Below, in pieces: positions 21,214 through 30,106 of a stretch of DNA of 64,000 bases (position 1 is its first letter; the number at the start of each line of letters is the position of its first letter). The stretch is from NCBI RefSeq assembly GCF_022815605.1, contig NZ_JALGRP010000003.1, forward strand, positions 1 through 64,000, in the 5' to 3' direction. Below the pieces are notes generated by a model, which worked only from the letters and a program-made list of their open reading frames with translations, was not told the origin of the DNA and did no database searches. Both the position numbers and the translations under genes were made by a program. This stretch comes from Microbacterium sp. VKM Ac-2923. Its GTDB lineage: Bacteria > Actinomycetota > Actinomycetes > Actinomycetales > Microbacteriaceae.

Positions 21214-21963
21214 TCATCGGACCGGCGAGTCGGTCACGATTCGCGTCCATGGGCCGGGGGGTACGTCGTCGTCGTCGACGAACGCCCAGTCGACGCGGTC
21301 GTCGTCACCGTCGAGCTCGGTGAAGGCGAGGCAGCCGTTCAGCGCGGGCGACACGTCAAGACCCGCGCCGTTGTACCGCGTGTTCGCGGGGCGCCGATCG
21401 TCCTCGCCGAACACGTACGCGGCGTCGCGGTATTCCCCGGGACCCGCGTCCTGTATCTGCCCGTAGCAGAGGCGGCCGTCGCGGTGCAGCACGACCCAGC
21501 GGTTCTTCATCAGGCTCACCGCCGGATCGTCGACCGCTCCCGCCAGAGCGGGGTCGTCTGCCCAGGGCACGACGCCTCCGCGTGTGGCGAAGCCCTCCCT
21601 GTCGTTGACGTCGTCGAACGGAAGGTCCAGATAGAACGGATTCTGCCGCGGGGTCATCGCGGTGGGGAAGAAGTCGTGGTCGGCGGTGCGCGCTTCGGTG
21701 CGGCACCCTCCGCCGGTGTCGACACCGTCGCATCCGCCGTACGATTCCAGCCACGCGGAATCGTAGGTCGAGATGCGCTGACTCCCGTCGGGGGCGTCCG
21801 GATCGAAGACCTCGCCGACCCAGAACGTCGTGGCCACGATGTCGGTGTGCCAGGGATACCCGGTATCCGGGCGGACAGGCGTCTCCGGGGTGCACGCGCA
21901 CAGACCGAGGGCGGCGACCACCCCGAGGGTGACCGCCGCCCCGAATGCGACCCGCCGCGTCAT
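21214..21963 (-). CDS. Putative lipoprotein of the polysaccharide operon
   Basis: A 249-residue secreted protein. A signal peptide runs from M-T-R-R through a hydrophobic core to the lipobox L-C-A-C (21-24), so Cys24 is predicted to be lipidated and the protein anchored on the outer face of the membrane. The mature part has four further Cys (about 78, 87, 166, 211), which may form disulfides, and is rich in Asp and aromatic residues (P-F-Y-L-D-L-P-F-D-D). I recognise no family. The ATG overlaps the stop of the deacetylase gene (ATGA), so it is translationally coupled to it and probably acts with the same polymer. Confidence 0.8.
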   Translation of the reverse strand: MTRRVAFGAAVTLGVVAALGLCACTPETPVRPDTGYPWHTDIVATTFWVGEVFDPDAPDGSQRISTYDSAWLESYGGCDGVDTGGGCRTEARTADHDFFPTAMTPRQNPFYLDLPFDDVNDREGFATRGGVVPWADDPALAGAVDDPAVSLMKNRWVVLHRDGRLCYGQIQDAGPGEYRDAAYVFGEDDRRPANTRYNGAGLDVSPALNGCLAFTELDGDDDRVDWAFVDDDDVPPGPWTRIVTDSPVR

Positions 21964-23414
21964 CCGGAGACAGTGCTCTCGGTGGGGCGGACGAGCTCGA
22001 CCGGTCCCTGGGGCGGCGCGGCCGAGGCCGTGGCGGTCGGCCCCGCGGCGGCGCCCGCGGAGGGGATGGGCGGAGCGCCCGCGCTGTCGTACAGCTGCAG
22101 ATCGTCGGTGCGCAGGCTCCCGTCGGCGAAGATCGTCAGGGCGAAGCTGATGCCGTCGTATCCCGCCGGGATCGGCGGAGTCGTCCAGTCCGCCAGCGTC
22201 CACTCGGCCGCGGAGGCGAACCAGGGGCTCGACGTCCAGTACGACCAGGCGCCCGAGGTGGAGCGCAGGTATACCGCGAACTGGGTGACGCCGGAGGAGA
22301 CGTACCACTCGCGCAACGCGTACGTCCTGCCGGCCGTCACCGTCGGCGCGCACTGACCCAGGTCGAACTGCGGGAGCAACTTGGCATCCCCGTCGACATA
22401 GGACGACATCGTGATGAGGCTCGAGACAGCGCCGCTGTGCGCGGGCGAACCGGTGCCGAACGCAGGGGAGTTGCTCCCGTAGCCGCCCCGCATCCAGCAG
22501 TCGGGAGCCCCGACCTCCAAGCTCGAATTGACGACGCCGTTCGTCGACCCGGTGGGAGCGGGAACGGCGGGGCCGGCGACGAGCGGTTTGGCAGCGCCCC
22601 CGATCACGTCGCCGACCGTGCGCACCACCGTCCCGGCGCCCTGGCGGGTCTTGAGCCACTCGAGGAAGCGCGTCAGAACCGTCGGGGTGACGGCCAAGTC
22701 GCTGCACGCATCGGCGCACACGTCGTGGAACGTGTACGGCACCCATCCGCCGCCGTTGCGCTCGGCATTCGTGACACCGGCGATGAGATCGTCGAGGGTC
22801 CAGGTGGCATCCACCTGATCGAGGGCCTTCAACGCGTAGCGGTCGGCGGGACGCGTGGACTCGGCGTAAGAGCACTCCGGGCACCCGAAGCGACTGGGGA
22901 TGTCGCCGAGCAGCCGCGCGCTGCTGTACCCGCATGCCGCGGCGGCCCGCTCGACTTCGGGCGTGCTGGAGGCGAAGGGATAGGCGAAGCTGCGGACGGT
23001 GAACCCCCACGACGTGAGGTTTCGACGGTCGGTGCAGATCTGCCGCTTGGCCTCGTCGATGCCCACCTGAGCGAGATCGGGGTGGTTCACGGTGTGCCCG
23101 CCGATCTCGTGGCCGGCATTCTTCAGACTCGTCAGATCGGCGCGCGTCATGTGGCCCGCCGCCCCGATGAAGCCCGACGGGACGTAGAACGTCGCCTTCA
23201 TCCCGTTCGCGCGGAGCGTGGGAAGCGCCTGCAGCTGGTTGGCGTTCGCATCGTCGAAGGTCAGGCTCACGATGGTGCGGGTCGCCGCCGCGGCGGGCGG
23301 GGCGGGTGCCACGGCCATCACGCCTCCGGCCCCCACCGCCAGCGCGGCGACGACGGCGACGGTGCGACGCAGGGTCGACGCGGCCGAGCGATCGACGAGG
23401 ACGCCGGCGATCAC
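21960..23414 (-). CDS. Secreted polysaccharide deacetylase (CE4) with C-terminal carbohydrate-binding-like domain
   Basis: A 484-residue exported protein. After a signal peptide or anchor (about 15-45) comes the NodB/CE4 domain: motif 1 L-T-F-D-D (51-55) with the catalytic Asp and metal Asp, and motif 2 H-T-V-N-H (107-111) with two metal-binding His. The domain continues to about 300. Family members remove acetyl groups from chitin, peptidoglycan or exopolysaccharides. The C-terminal part (about 330-460) looks like a beta-sandwich carbohydrate-binding module and ends in an Ala/Pro-rich tail. GTG 23414 overlaps the epimerase stop (GTGA), and the end overlaps the lipoprotein gene. Confidence 0.88.
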   Translation of the reverse strand: MIAGVLVDRSAASTLRRTVAVVAALAVGAGGVMAVAPAPPAAAATRTIVSLTFDDANANQLQALPTLRANGMKATFYVPSGFIGAAGHMTRADLTSLKNAGHEIGGHTVNHPDLAQVGIDEAKRQICTDRRNLTSWGFTVRSFAYPFASSTPEVERAAAACGYSSARLLGDIPSRFGCPECSYAESTRPADRYALKALDQVDATWTLDDLIAGVTNAERNGGGWVPYTFHDVCADACSDLAVTPTVLTRFLEWLKTRQGAGTVVRTVGDVIGGAAKPLVAGPAVPAPTGSTNGVVNSSLEVGAPDCWMRGGYGSNSPAFGTGSPAHSGAVSSLITMSSYVDGDAKLLPQFDLGQCAPTVTAGRTYALREWYVSSGVTQFAVYLRSTSGAWSYWTSSPWFASAAEWTLADWTTPPIPAGYDGISFALTIFADGSLRTDDLQLYDSAGAPPIPSAGAAAGPTATASAAPPQGPVELVRPTESTVSG

Positions 23415-24466
23415 AGCGCGCCCCGGAACGAGTCCGCGCCCGCGAGCGGCATGGCGTCCGACCCCAGTCGCTCGCGCGAGAGCAGGTCGGCGGCGACGCG
23501 CATGATCGTCGAGGTCAGCGACGTGCGCGGTTCGTAGCCGACGAGGTCGTGCGCCTTGGTGTTGTCGGGCACCCGGCGGCGCATGTCCTCGAAGCCGGGC
23601 GCGTACGCCTGGTCGTAAGGGATGAGCTCGACGACACTGCGGCTGTCGAGCGTGCGGATGATCTCGTGGGCGAGGTCGAGAATGGAGATCTCGCGGGCAC
23701 CCCCGAGGTTGTACGCCTGGCCACGTGCCCGCGGGTCGCGTTCGATGCGGACCATCGCCGGCACCACGTCCTCGACGGCGGAGAAGCAGCGCGTCTGCAG
23801 CCCGTCGCCGAACACGGTCAAAGGCTGCCCGCGCAGCGCCTGCCCGACGAGGTTCGGCAGCACCATGCCGTAGCGGCCGGTCTGGCGCGGCCCGACCGTG
23901 TTGAACAGCCGCACGATCGACACGTCGAGGCCCTCCTGGTCGCAGTAGGCCTTCGCGAACGCCTCGTCGATGCCCTTCGCCCCGGCGTACGTCCAGCGTG
24001 ACAGCAGCGGGTCGCCGAGCACCCGGTCGGCATCCTCGCGCAGGCGATCGGCCGTGTTCTTGCCGTACACCTCGCTCGTCGAGACGAGCAGCACGGACGC
24101 CTGCCGCTCGATCGCGGCGGTGAGGACGTTCTCGGTTCCGTGGATGTTGATGCGCAGGCCCCGCAGCGGTTGCTCGACGATGAGCTTCACCCCGACGGCC
24201 GCCGCCAGATGGAACACCCGATCGCACGACTGCATCGCCTCTCCCACCGTCAGGGGGTTGAGGATGGATCCGTGCACCATCGTGACCCGCGGGTGGTCGG
24301 CGACGCCGGCCAGGTTACGTGCGGATCCGGTGGAGAGGTCGTCGAGGACGACGACCTCGTCGCCGAGACCGAGCAGGTGCTCGACGAGGTGACTGCCGAC
24401 GAAACCTGCACCCCCGGTGACCAGGGATCTTCTCGCCCCGTGTCCGGGGTAGACCGACACCGTCAC
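23411..24466 (-). CDS. NAD-dependent sugar epimerase/dehydratase
   Basis: A 351-residue extended short-chain dehydrogenase. The NAD site is G-G-A-G-F-V-G (18-24) and the catalytic pair is Y160 and K164 in Y-A-G-A-K, with the Ser/Thr of L-L-V-S-T-S-E before it. Such enzymes act on UDP- or GDP-sugars as 4-epimerases, decarboxylases or dehydratases. Beside a nucleotide-sugar dehydrogenase it could be a UDP-glucuronate decarboxylase or a uronate 4-epimerase; this is inference. GTG 24466 overlaps the stop of the dehydrogenase gene, and its own stop overlaps the deacetylase start. Confidence 0.88.
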   Translation of the reverse strand: MTVSVYPGHGARRSLVTGGAGFVGSHLVEHLLGLGDEVVVLDDLSTGSARNLAGVADHPRVTMVHGSILNPLTVGEAMQSCDRVFHLAAAVGVKLIVEQPLRGLRINIHGTENVLTAAIERQASVLLVSTSEVYGKNTADRLREDADRVLGDPLLSRWTYAGAKGIDEAFAKAYCDQEGLDVSIVRLFNTVGPRQTGRYGMVLPNLVGQALRGQPLTVFGDGLQTRCFSAVEDVVPAMVRIERDPRARGQAYNLGGAREISILDLAHEIIRTLDSRSVVELIPYDQAYAPGFEDMRRRVPDNTKAHDLVGYEPRTSLTSTIMRVAADLLSRERLGSDAMPLAGADSFRGAL

Positions 24467-25791
24467 AGCAGCACCCGCCCCGCGATGTCCGCGCTGCGGT
24501 AGGTACCGTCGACGACGAGGGTGTCGGCATTCAACCAGGTGAGATCGCAGTCGTGGTGGCGGGTGTGAACGAGCACCAGATCGGGACGGAAGGCGGCGGG
24601 ATCGACCAGGGAATCCCGTTCACGACCGGAGCCGAGGAACACGTGCGGGGCGTGCGTGTCGACGTACTGCACTTCGGCGTCGAGGTCGATGAGCAGGTCG
24701 ATGATCTCCAGCGCGGGGGACTCCCGCAGGTCGGCGACGTCGGGCTTGTAGGTCACGCCGACGATCAGGATCCGGGCGCCGCGCGTGCCCTTGCCCGCCC
24801 GCCCGAGGACGTCGCGGATGCGCTCGACGACGCGCCGGGGGCGCGCGGCGATGCGCGTCATCGCCTCGGTGATGACGCCGGCATCCACGTGCAGTGCCTT
24901 CAGCTGCCACAGCAGGTAGTGGGGATCGCACGGGATGCAGTGACCTCCGACGCCCGGCCCGGGGTAGAAGGCCATGAATCCGTAAGGCTTCGTGCTCGCG
25001 GCCTCGATCACCTCGGTGACGGGGACGTCGAGGGCGCCGCAGATGTCGGCGAACTCGTTGGCCAGAGCGATGTTGACCGCGCGGAAGGTGTTCTCGAGCA
25101 GCTTCGTCATTTCGGCGGTCGCCAGGCTCGACACGCGGTGCACCCGTGCGGCGTACCGGCCGAGGAGGAGCGCGCCCTCCTCCTCGCACTGCGGGGTGGC
25201 CCCACCCACGACGCGCGGGACGACCTCCTGGGCGAAGCCGACGTTGCCCGGGTCGATCCGCTCGGCGCTAAAGGTCACGAAGACGTCGCGACCGATCTGC
25301 ATCCCCCGTTCGCGCAGGGGCTGCTCCACGAGGTCGTGAGTGCATCCGACGTAGGTCGTGGAGGTGAGCATGATCAGCTGGCCCGGGCGCGCGGCGGCGA
25401 CGACGGTGGCGCACGCCGCGCGGAGCGGGACGAGATCGGGCACCTGCCGGTCGTCGACGGGGGTAGGGACGCACACGACGACGGCGGCAGCGCGGGAGAG
25501 CTCCGAGACGTCACCGGTCAACCGGAATGCCGCGGGCGCGCGCAGGGCGGCGTCGAGCCGCTCCCGGTCGGAATCGATGAGATCGGCGCCTCGAGCCGCG
25601 ATCGTCCGGAGTCGACGAGACGACACGTCCAAAGCGATCACCCTCGAACCGCTCGCGTGATAGGCGAGGGCTGTCGGCAGGCCGACATATCCGAGGCCGA
25701 CGATGGCGACATCGAAGTCGAACGGGGCGTCACCGGACCTCGGTGGGAGCGGGGCGTCGAACAGGTCCGCCCGGACATCGAGTGTGGACAT
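24463..25791 (-). CDS. Nucleotide-sugar dehydrogenase (UDP-GlcNAc/UDP-glucose 6-dehydrogenase family)
   Basis: Oxidises the C6 alcohol of a UDP-sugar to a uronic acid in two NAD-dependent steps. The 442-residue protein has the Rossmann motif G-L-G-Y-V-G (32-37) and the catalytic Cys285 in G-G-H-C-I-P-C-D-P. The P-G-V-G-G-H-C-I-P form is closer to WecC/VipA-type UDP-HexNAc dehydrogenases than to UDP-glucose dehydrogenase. Of three consecutive ATGs I choose the last (25791), which is six bases from AGGAGG. It is the first gene of the operon dehydrogenase-epimerase-deacetylase-lipoprotein, in which every junction overlaps by four bases. Confidence 0.9.
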   Translation of the reverse strand: MSTLDVRADLFDAPLPPRSGDAPFDFDVAIVGLGYVGLPTALAYHASGSRVIALDVSSRRLRTIAARGADLIDSDRERLDAALRAPAAFRLTGDVSELSRAAAVVVCVPTPVDDRQVPDLVPLRAACATVVAAARPGQLIMLTSTTYVGCTHDLVEQPLRERGMQIGRDVFVTFSAERIDPGNVGFAQEVVPRVVGGATPQCEEEGALLLGRYAARVHRVSSLATAEMTKLLENTFRAVNIALANEFADICGALDVPVTEVIEAASTKPYGFMAFYPGPGVGGHCIPCDPHYLLWQLKALHVDAGVITEAMTRIAARPRRVVERIRDVLGRAGKGTRGARILIVGVTYKPDVADLRESPALEIIDLLIDLDAEVQYVDTHAPHVFLGSGRERDSLVDPAAFRPDLVLVHTRHHDCDLTWLNADTLVVDGTYRSADIAGRVLL

Positions 25792-26016
25792 CATCATCCT
25801 CCTGGAGCGTGGTGCAAGCGGCAGTCGGGTATCGACCGCGATCCACGGCCCACCCTGAGCCGCCCCCGGCGATCGGTCAAGGAACGAGCGGCGATCATGC
25901 GGGACGCCGCGCACCGCAGCGGATCCTGCGGGAAACCGCACCGCGCATGCGGGTCCCGGCCCGCCGCCTGCCCGTGTCATCGCGTACGGTCGAGCGCAGA
26001 TCTGACGGGGGATGCC
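25792..26016. other. Divergent promoter region of the polysaccharide genes
   Basis: This 225-base stretch holds no gene I can support. Next to 25791 it has the ribosome site of the dehydrogenase operon; towards 26017 it has TACGGT (25984-25989), a possible -10 for the glycosyltransferase side. Confidence 0.4.
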
Positions 26017-26088
26017 ATGACCGGAACCGGGATCGACGACCGACCGACCGCCTGCGTCGTGGCCTCGTCGACGGGGCGCCCGACGTGA
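26017..26088 (+). CDS. 23-codon leader ORF overlapping the glycosyltransferase start
   Basis: ATG 26017 is preceded by a GGGGG ribosome-like site and opens a 23-residue frame (M-T-G-T-G-I-D-D-R-P...). Its TGA (26086-26088) overlaps the GTG of the glycosyltransferase gene (26085) as GTGA. The overlap matches the coupled junctions of the opposite operon, so the short frame may be a translated leader that couples initiation. The peptide resembles nothing known. Confidence 0.4.
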   Translation: MTGTGIDDRPTACVVASSTGRPT

Positions 26089-27359
26089 CGACGGTCGGCA
26101 TCGTCGTCGTCGTGATCTGCACGATCGGCTTCTCCACCGTGGTGTGGGGCATCGTCGCCCTCTGCCGACTCGCGGCGGGGGGACGCACCCGCGCCGGCCT
26201 GATGTCGCCGTCGATGTTCTACCGCGCCGACGAGGTGGCGGTGCTCATCGCCGCGCACAACGAGCAGCTTGTGATCGCCGACGCCGTCCGCGCCGCCCGC
26301 GCCCTGGTACCCGCGCGCAACGTCTTCGTCGTCTCGGACGGGTCGACCGATCAGACCGTGGACCGGGCCCGTGAGGCGGGCGCCACGGCCTGGAACCTCG
26401 TCACCAACCGGGGGAAGGCGGGAGCCATTCGCTCCGGCCTCGCGCACTTCCGCATTGCCGAACGGTACCCGATCCTGCTGCTGCTGGACGCGGATTCGCG
26501 TCCCCGGCCGGACTACCTGCGCACCGGGCTGCCGCTGTTCACCGACGACGGGGTGGTCGCGGTGGCGGGGCGGGCCACGACGGCACCGGATGCCGCGACG
26601 CGAGGAATGGGACGGGTGCTCACCTCCTACCGCGAGCGCACCTACGTGTGCACGCAGTACCTGCACAAGTTCGGGCAGGCCGCGACGGCCGCCGACGCGG
26701 TGACGATCGTGCCGGGGTTCGCGAGCATGTACCGCACCGACGTCCTCGACCGCATCGACATCGAGGCGCCCGGGTTGACGATCGAGGATTTCAACATGAC
26801 CTTCGAGGTGCACGCGAAGCGTCTGGGCCGCATCGCCTTCCACCCCGCCTGCGCGGTGGCGGAGACGCAGGACCCCGCCATCCTCCGGGATTACTCGGCC
26901 CAGATGCGCCGGTGGAGCCTCGGTTTCTGGCAGACGCTCCGGCGTCACGGTCCGCGCCGCGGCCTGTTCTGGACATCGGTCGGCGTCTTCGCGGTCGAGA
27001 CGGTCGTCTCCAGCCTGGTCCTCGCCGCGATGGTGCCGGCCCTCGTCGTCGCGGCGCTGGCCGCGGTGGCCGCGCCCGTTCTCACCGGTGAGTCCGCGAC
27101 GGTCGCGGCGACGATGGCATCGGCGCTTCCGGTCGGCCCGTTGGCGGCGGCGTTCGTCGTGACGGATGCCGCGATGACGGCGTTCGCGTGCGCAGTGACG
27201 GGTACGCGTCCGCGGGTGTGGATGCTCCTGTATCCGCTTCTGCGCGTCTGGGACGCGGTGCTGTGCCTGCGCGCGCTCGTCGCCGCACTCGGCCGGCCCT
27301 CGGACGGACGCTGGCGCAGTCCCGACCGTCGTGCGGCGCTGTCGCCGATCGCTTCGTGA
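26085..27359 (+). CDS. Membrane glycosyltransferase family 2, processive type
   Basis: A 424-residue protein with an N-terminal membrane helix (about 4-28) and a GT2 domain. The nucleotide-sugar motifs are D-G-S-T-D (85-89) and D-A-D (135-137). It also has the acceptor region E-D-F-N-M-T and the Q-M-R-R-W motif of processive enzymes such as hyaluronan, chitin or poly-GlcNAc synthases. Two or more C-terminal membrane helices follow. It probably polymerises and moves a surface polysaccharide. With the divergent dehydrogenase, epimerase and secreted deacetylase it forms a small exopolysaccharide module, with the deacetylase a likely modifier of its product. The substrate sugar is unknown. GTG 26085 is the best start. 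Confidence 0.87.
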   Translation: MTTVGIVVVVICTIGFSTVVWGIVALCRLAAGGRTRAGLMSPSMFYRADEVAVLIAAHNEQLVIADAVRAARALVPARNVFVVSDGSTDQTVDRAREAGATAWNLVTNRGKAGAIRSGLAHFRIAERYPILLLLDADSRPRPDYLRTGLPLFTDDGVVAVAGRATTAPDAATRGMGRVLTSYRERTYVCTQYLHKFGQAATAADAVTIVPGFASMYRTDVLDRIDIEAPGLTIEDFNMTFEVHAKRLGRIAFHPACAVAETQDPAILRDYSAQMRRWSLGFWQTLRRHGPRRGLFWTSVGVFAVETVVSSLVLAAMVPALVVAALAAVAAPVLTGESATVAATMASALPVGPLAAAFVVTDAAMTAFACAVTGTRPRVWMLLYPLLRVWDAVLCLRALVAALGRPSDGRWRSPDRRAALSPIAS

Positions 27360-27384
27360 CCCCTTCCGGCATCCCGACGTTCCC

Positions 27385-29928
27385 TCAGGCGCCGGAGGTC
27401 TCCGCCGGGGAAGCGTGCAGCAGCGCCACCAGGTGCACACGCGAGCTCACCCCGAGTTTGCGGTAGACGCCGGTCAGGCGCAGCTCGACGGTGCGCAGGG
27501 AGATGAACAGGGCGGCCGCGATCTCGCGGTTGCGCAGCCCACGACCGACCAGGGCCACGACGTCGCGCTCCTGGGGGGTGAGCGAGCGTCCCCGATCACC
27601 GGGTCGGGGGACCGCCCGCGCCGGTGGTCGCTCGGTGATCGGAAGACACCTCTCCCGCGTCGTCCGGAGGCGGACGCGCTCGATGGGAGGGTCGTCGGTG
27701 CGACCGATGGCCGCGGCTTCGCGGAATGCCTGCGCGCCGTCGTGGTCGCTGCGGCAGACAGCACGCGACCGCGCCACCGCCAGTGTGGTCCAGCGGCGGG
27801 GAATGCGCTGCGATGCCTCCTCGAGGCGGGCGAGCAGACGACGCGCATCTCCGCGGAGGCCGCTCAGCCACAGCGCCTCGATCAGGTCGGCGTCGGCGCG
27901 CAAGAGCGACGGGTCGTCGCAGGGCACAGCCTCCCGCGCGGCCTGGAGCGCGGCCACGGCGTCGTCGAACCGTCCCTCCGCCAGCGCGCAGCCGCCCTCG
28001 ATGACGGCGAACCACGGCAGCGCGGTCGTCGTGCCCTCTCGTCGGCAGAGATCGCGACCGCGGCGGACGAGTTCGGACACTTCCCGCCCGAGGGGATCGA
28101 CCGCGGCAGCGCCGGCGAGTACGAGGGTGTCCGCCACCTCCGACCGTCGACCCGGGACCCACTCGCGTCTCCAGGCGTCCACGGCCTCGCGCGCCGCGAT
28201 CGGGTCGCCTCCGCGCGCCTCCGTCGTCACCAGCAGACACCCCAGCTGATCGCGCCAGTACGGCGCGAGACGCGGTCGGCGGTCGAGCAGGGACCGGATG
28301 CCGCGTCGAACCGCCGCGTAGTCCTCGCGCAGCACGCTGATGTGCAGGGCGAGCAACGCCTGTTCGATCGGGGCGTCCGGCTCCGGTGCGCTCCGGACGC
28401 TCCCGGTGTCGATGGTGATGGGGAGCAGGACATCGGCGCCCAGCTCCTCGAGCAGTCGAGCGAGCAGCGTGGTCTCCGTCGCAGCGATTCCACGCTCGGT
28501 GGCGAGCACGACGAGGGCGTGCGCCCGTCCGACCTCACCGCGCGACAGGTGTCGTCGTGCGCTCTCGCACAACAGTCGTTCGACGGCCCGCGGGTCGTCG
28601 GTCTCGTCCGCGACGCGCAGCACCAGGTCGTCGAGGACGTGGTCGGGCGCCGCCGTCGCCATCGACCACGCGAGTGTCCCTCGGATCCGCACGGCCGGAT
28701 CGGTCGGTGTTCCGGCCCGCCAGAGGTAGTGCCGGCCCCGCACCACGTGCCCCTCGAGCACGAGGGCCTCTCCGAGCTCGACGAGGAGGCGGCACCGGGC
28801 GACGTCGTCGATCCGGCCGGCCTGAGCGCGCTCGGCGAACTCGACGGCCGCGGACGGTTCACCCGAGCGAGCGAGCTCCACCGCCGCGACCAGCAGCGGT
28901 TCGCGATCGCCGTCGGGTTCGGCGTAGCTCTGATGCCACAGGACGGTCGCCGGGTACTCTCCCGCGTGTTCCGCGGCGGCCCGGTCATGCAGCCGGTACC
29001 TCTCATCGGCGGTGAGCGAGCCGAGGTGCCGGAGACGCAGAGCGGAGTCGGCAACGCGGGCGAGCTCGCCGTGGACGGCCACGAGGCCCCCGTCGATCAA
29101 CGCGTTCAGCTCGATCCCCAGGCCCGAGGCGACGGACCGCAGGCGGTCGTGAGCGAAGATCGGTCCCACGCACAACAGGTCCATGACCGCGGCGACACGA
29201 GGGTCGCGGAACGTCTCAACCGTGCGCCCGCGCCGACCCGGCACCTCGTCGGCAAGTCGGAGCGGCAGAGGGAGCGGGTCGTCGCCCGCCGCCTCGCACG
29301 GAGTCAGCCGCACGCGCGAGAGGATCCCCGGGTCGCCACCGACGAACCCGGCCACGGTGTGCAGGACGGCGAGGGCCGCACCCGACCCGAGGACGACCCG
29401 AGCGAGGTCGAGGGTCTCTTCGAACGACAGCCGGCCGATGCGCTCGTGCCGCATGCCGGCGAAGTCGCGGCGCCCGTCGGCGGCGCCCGCGGTGGCCACG
29501 ACGCTCAGTCCGGTGCCTCGTAGTCGACCGAAGACGAACGACAGCACCGTGATGCTCGCCCCGTCCATCTGATCGAGGTCGTCGACGACGACGACATCGG
29601 GTTGTTCATGGACGAGATGCAGGGTGCGGCTGAGTTCCTCGGCGAGGAGATGCTCGGGCCAGTCCCGGCCGCGCGCGAGGACGGCGTTCACGGCTTCGCG
29701 CCGTTCGCCCCCGAGGCCCGTCGCCAGTGCCGACAGCCCCGAGTACGGCCACAGGCGTTCGCTCGGGCTCGCCGAGACGACGACGGCGCCGTGCTGCTCG
29801 GCGATCTCTCGGGCGAGGGCGGACTTGCCGATGCCCTCCGCGCCGACGAACAGGCACGCCGCCCCTCCGGACGTGCCGATCACCTCTTCCGCGATCCGCT
29901 TCTCGTGCGCGCGACCGATAAATGGCAT
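27385..29928 (-). CDS. LAL-type LuxR family transcriptional regulator
   Basis: An 847-residue regulator of the large ATP-binding LuxR (MalT-like) class. It has an N-terminal P-loop ATPase with Walker A G-A-E-G-I-G-K-S (29-36) and Walker B V-V-V-V-D-D (112-117), a long helical repeat region probably of TPR type (about 330-770), and a C-terminal LuxR helix-turn-helix from 783 (L-T-P-Q-E-R-D ... N-R-E-I-A). Members switch on target operons when a ligand binds the central region. Start ATG 29928 has GGGAG seven bases upstream. It converges with the glycosyltransferase gene, 25 bases away; a link to the polysaccharide module is only suggested by position. Confidence 0.85.
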   Translation of the reverse strand: MPFIGRAHEKRIAEEVIGTSGGAACLFVGAEGIGKSALAREIAEQHGAVVVSASPSERLWPYSGLSALATGLGGERREAVNAVLARGRDWPEHLLAEELSRTLHLVHEQPDVVVVDDLDQMDGASITVLSFVFGRLRGTGLSVVATAGAADGRRDFAGMRHERIGRLSFEETLDLARVVLGSGAALAVLHTVAGFVGGDPGILSRVRLTPCEAAGDDPLPLPLRLADEVPGRRGRTVETFRDPRVAAVMDLLCVGPIFAHDRLRSVASGLGIELNALIDGGLVAVHGELARVADSALRLRHLGSLTADERYRLHDRAAAEHAGEYPATVLWHQSYAEPDGDREPLLVAAVELARSGEPSAAVEFAERAQAGRIDDVARCRLLVELGEALVLEGHVVRGRHYLWRAGTPTDPAVRIRGTLAWSMATAAPDHVLDDLVLRVADETDDPRAVERLLCESARRHLSRGEVGRAHALVVLATERGIAATETTLLARLLEELGADVLLPITIDTGSVRSAPEPDAPIEQALLALHISVLREDYAAVRRGIRSLLDRRPRLAPYWRDQLGCLLVTTEARGGDPIAAREAVDAWRREWVPGRRSEVADTLVLAGAAAVDPLGREVSELVRRGRDLCRREGTTTALPWFAVIEGGCALAEGRFDDAVAALQAAREAVPCDDPSLLRADADLIEALWLSGLRGDARRLLARLEEASQRIPRRWTTLAVARSRAVCRSDHDGAQAFREAAAIGRTDDPPIERVRLRTTRERCLPITERPPARAVPRPGDRGRSLTPQERDVVALVGRGLRNREIAAALFISLRTVELRLTGVYRKLGVSSRVHLVALLHASPAETSGA

Positions 29929-30060
29929 CCGAACGCTCCCAACTGCGTCGTCCGGAGCCGAGGATCTCTCCCCGGACCGGATCAGGATGCCCCCCTTCGG
30001 AAGGCTAAGTCGCGGTCGGGACGAAGACAAGGGGTGTTTCTCCGCAAGACGGTGACGCAC

Positions 30061-30094
30061 GAGAGGACCGGATGCCAGGGCATCCGGTCCTCTC
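30061..30094. terminator. Strong hairpin terminator after pgl
   Basis: A perfect 16-bp inverted repeat (GAGAGGACCGGATGCC at 30061-30076, complement at 30079-30094) with an AG centre. It closes the minus-strand pentose-phosphate operon and insulates it from the LuxR gene promoter. The stem again contains GGATGCC/GGCATCC. Confidence 0.8.
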
Positions 30095-30106
30095 GGGTTC
30101 GAGCGC

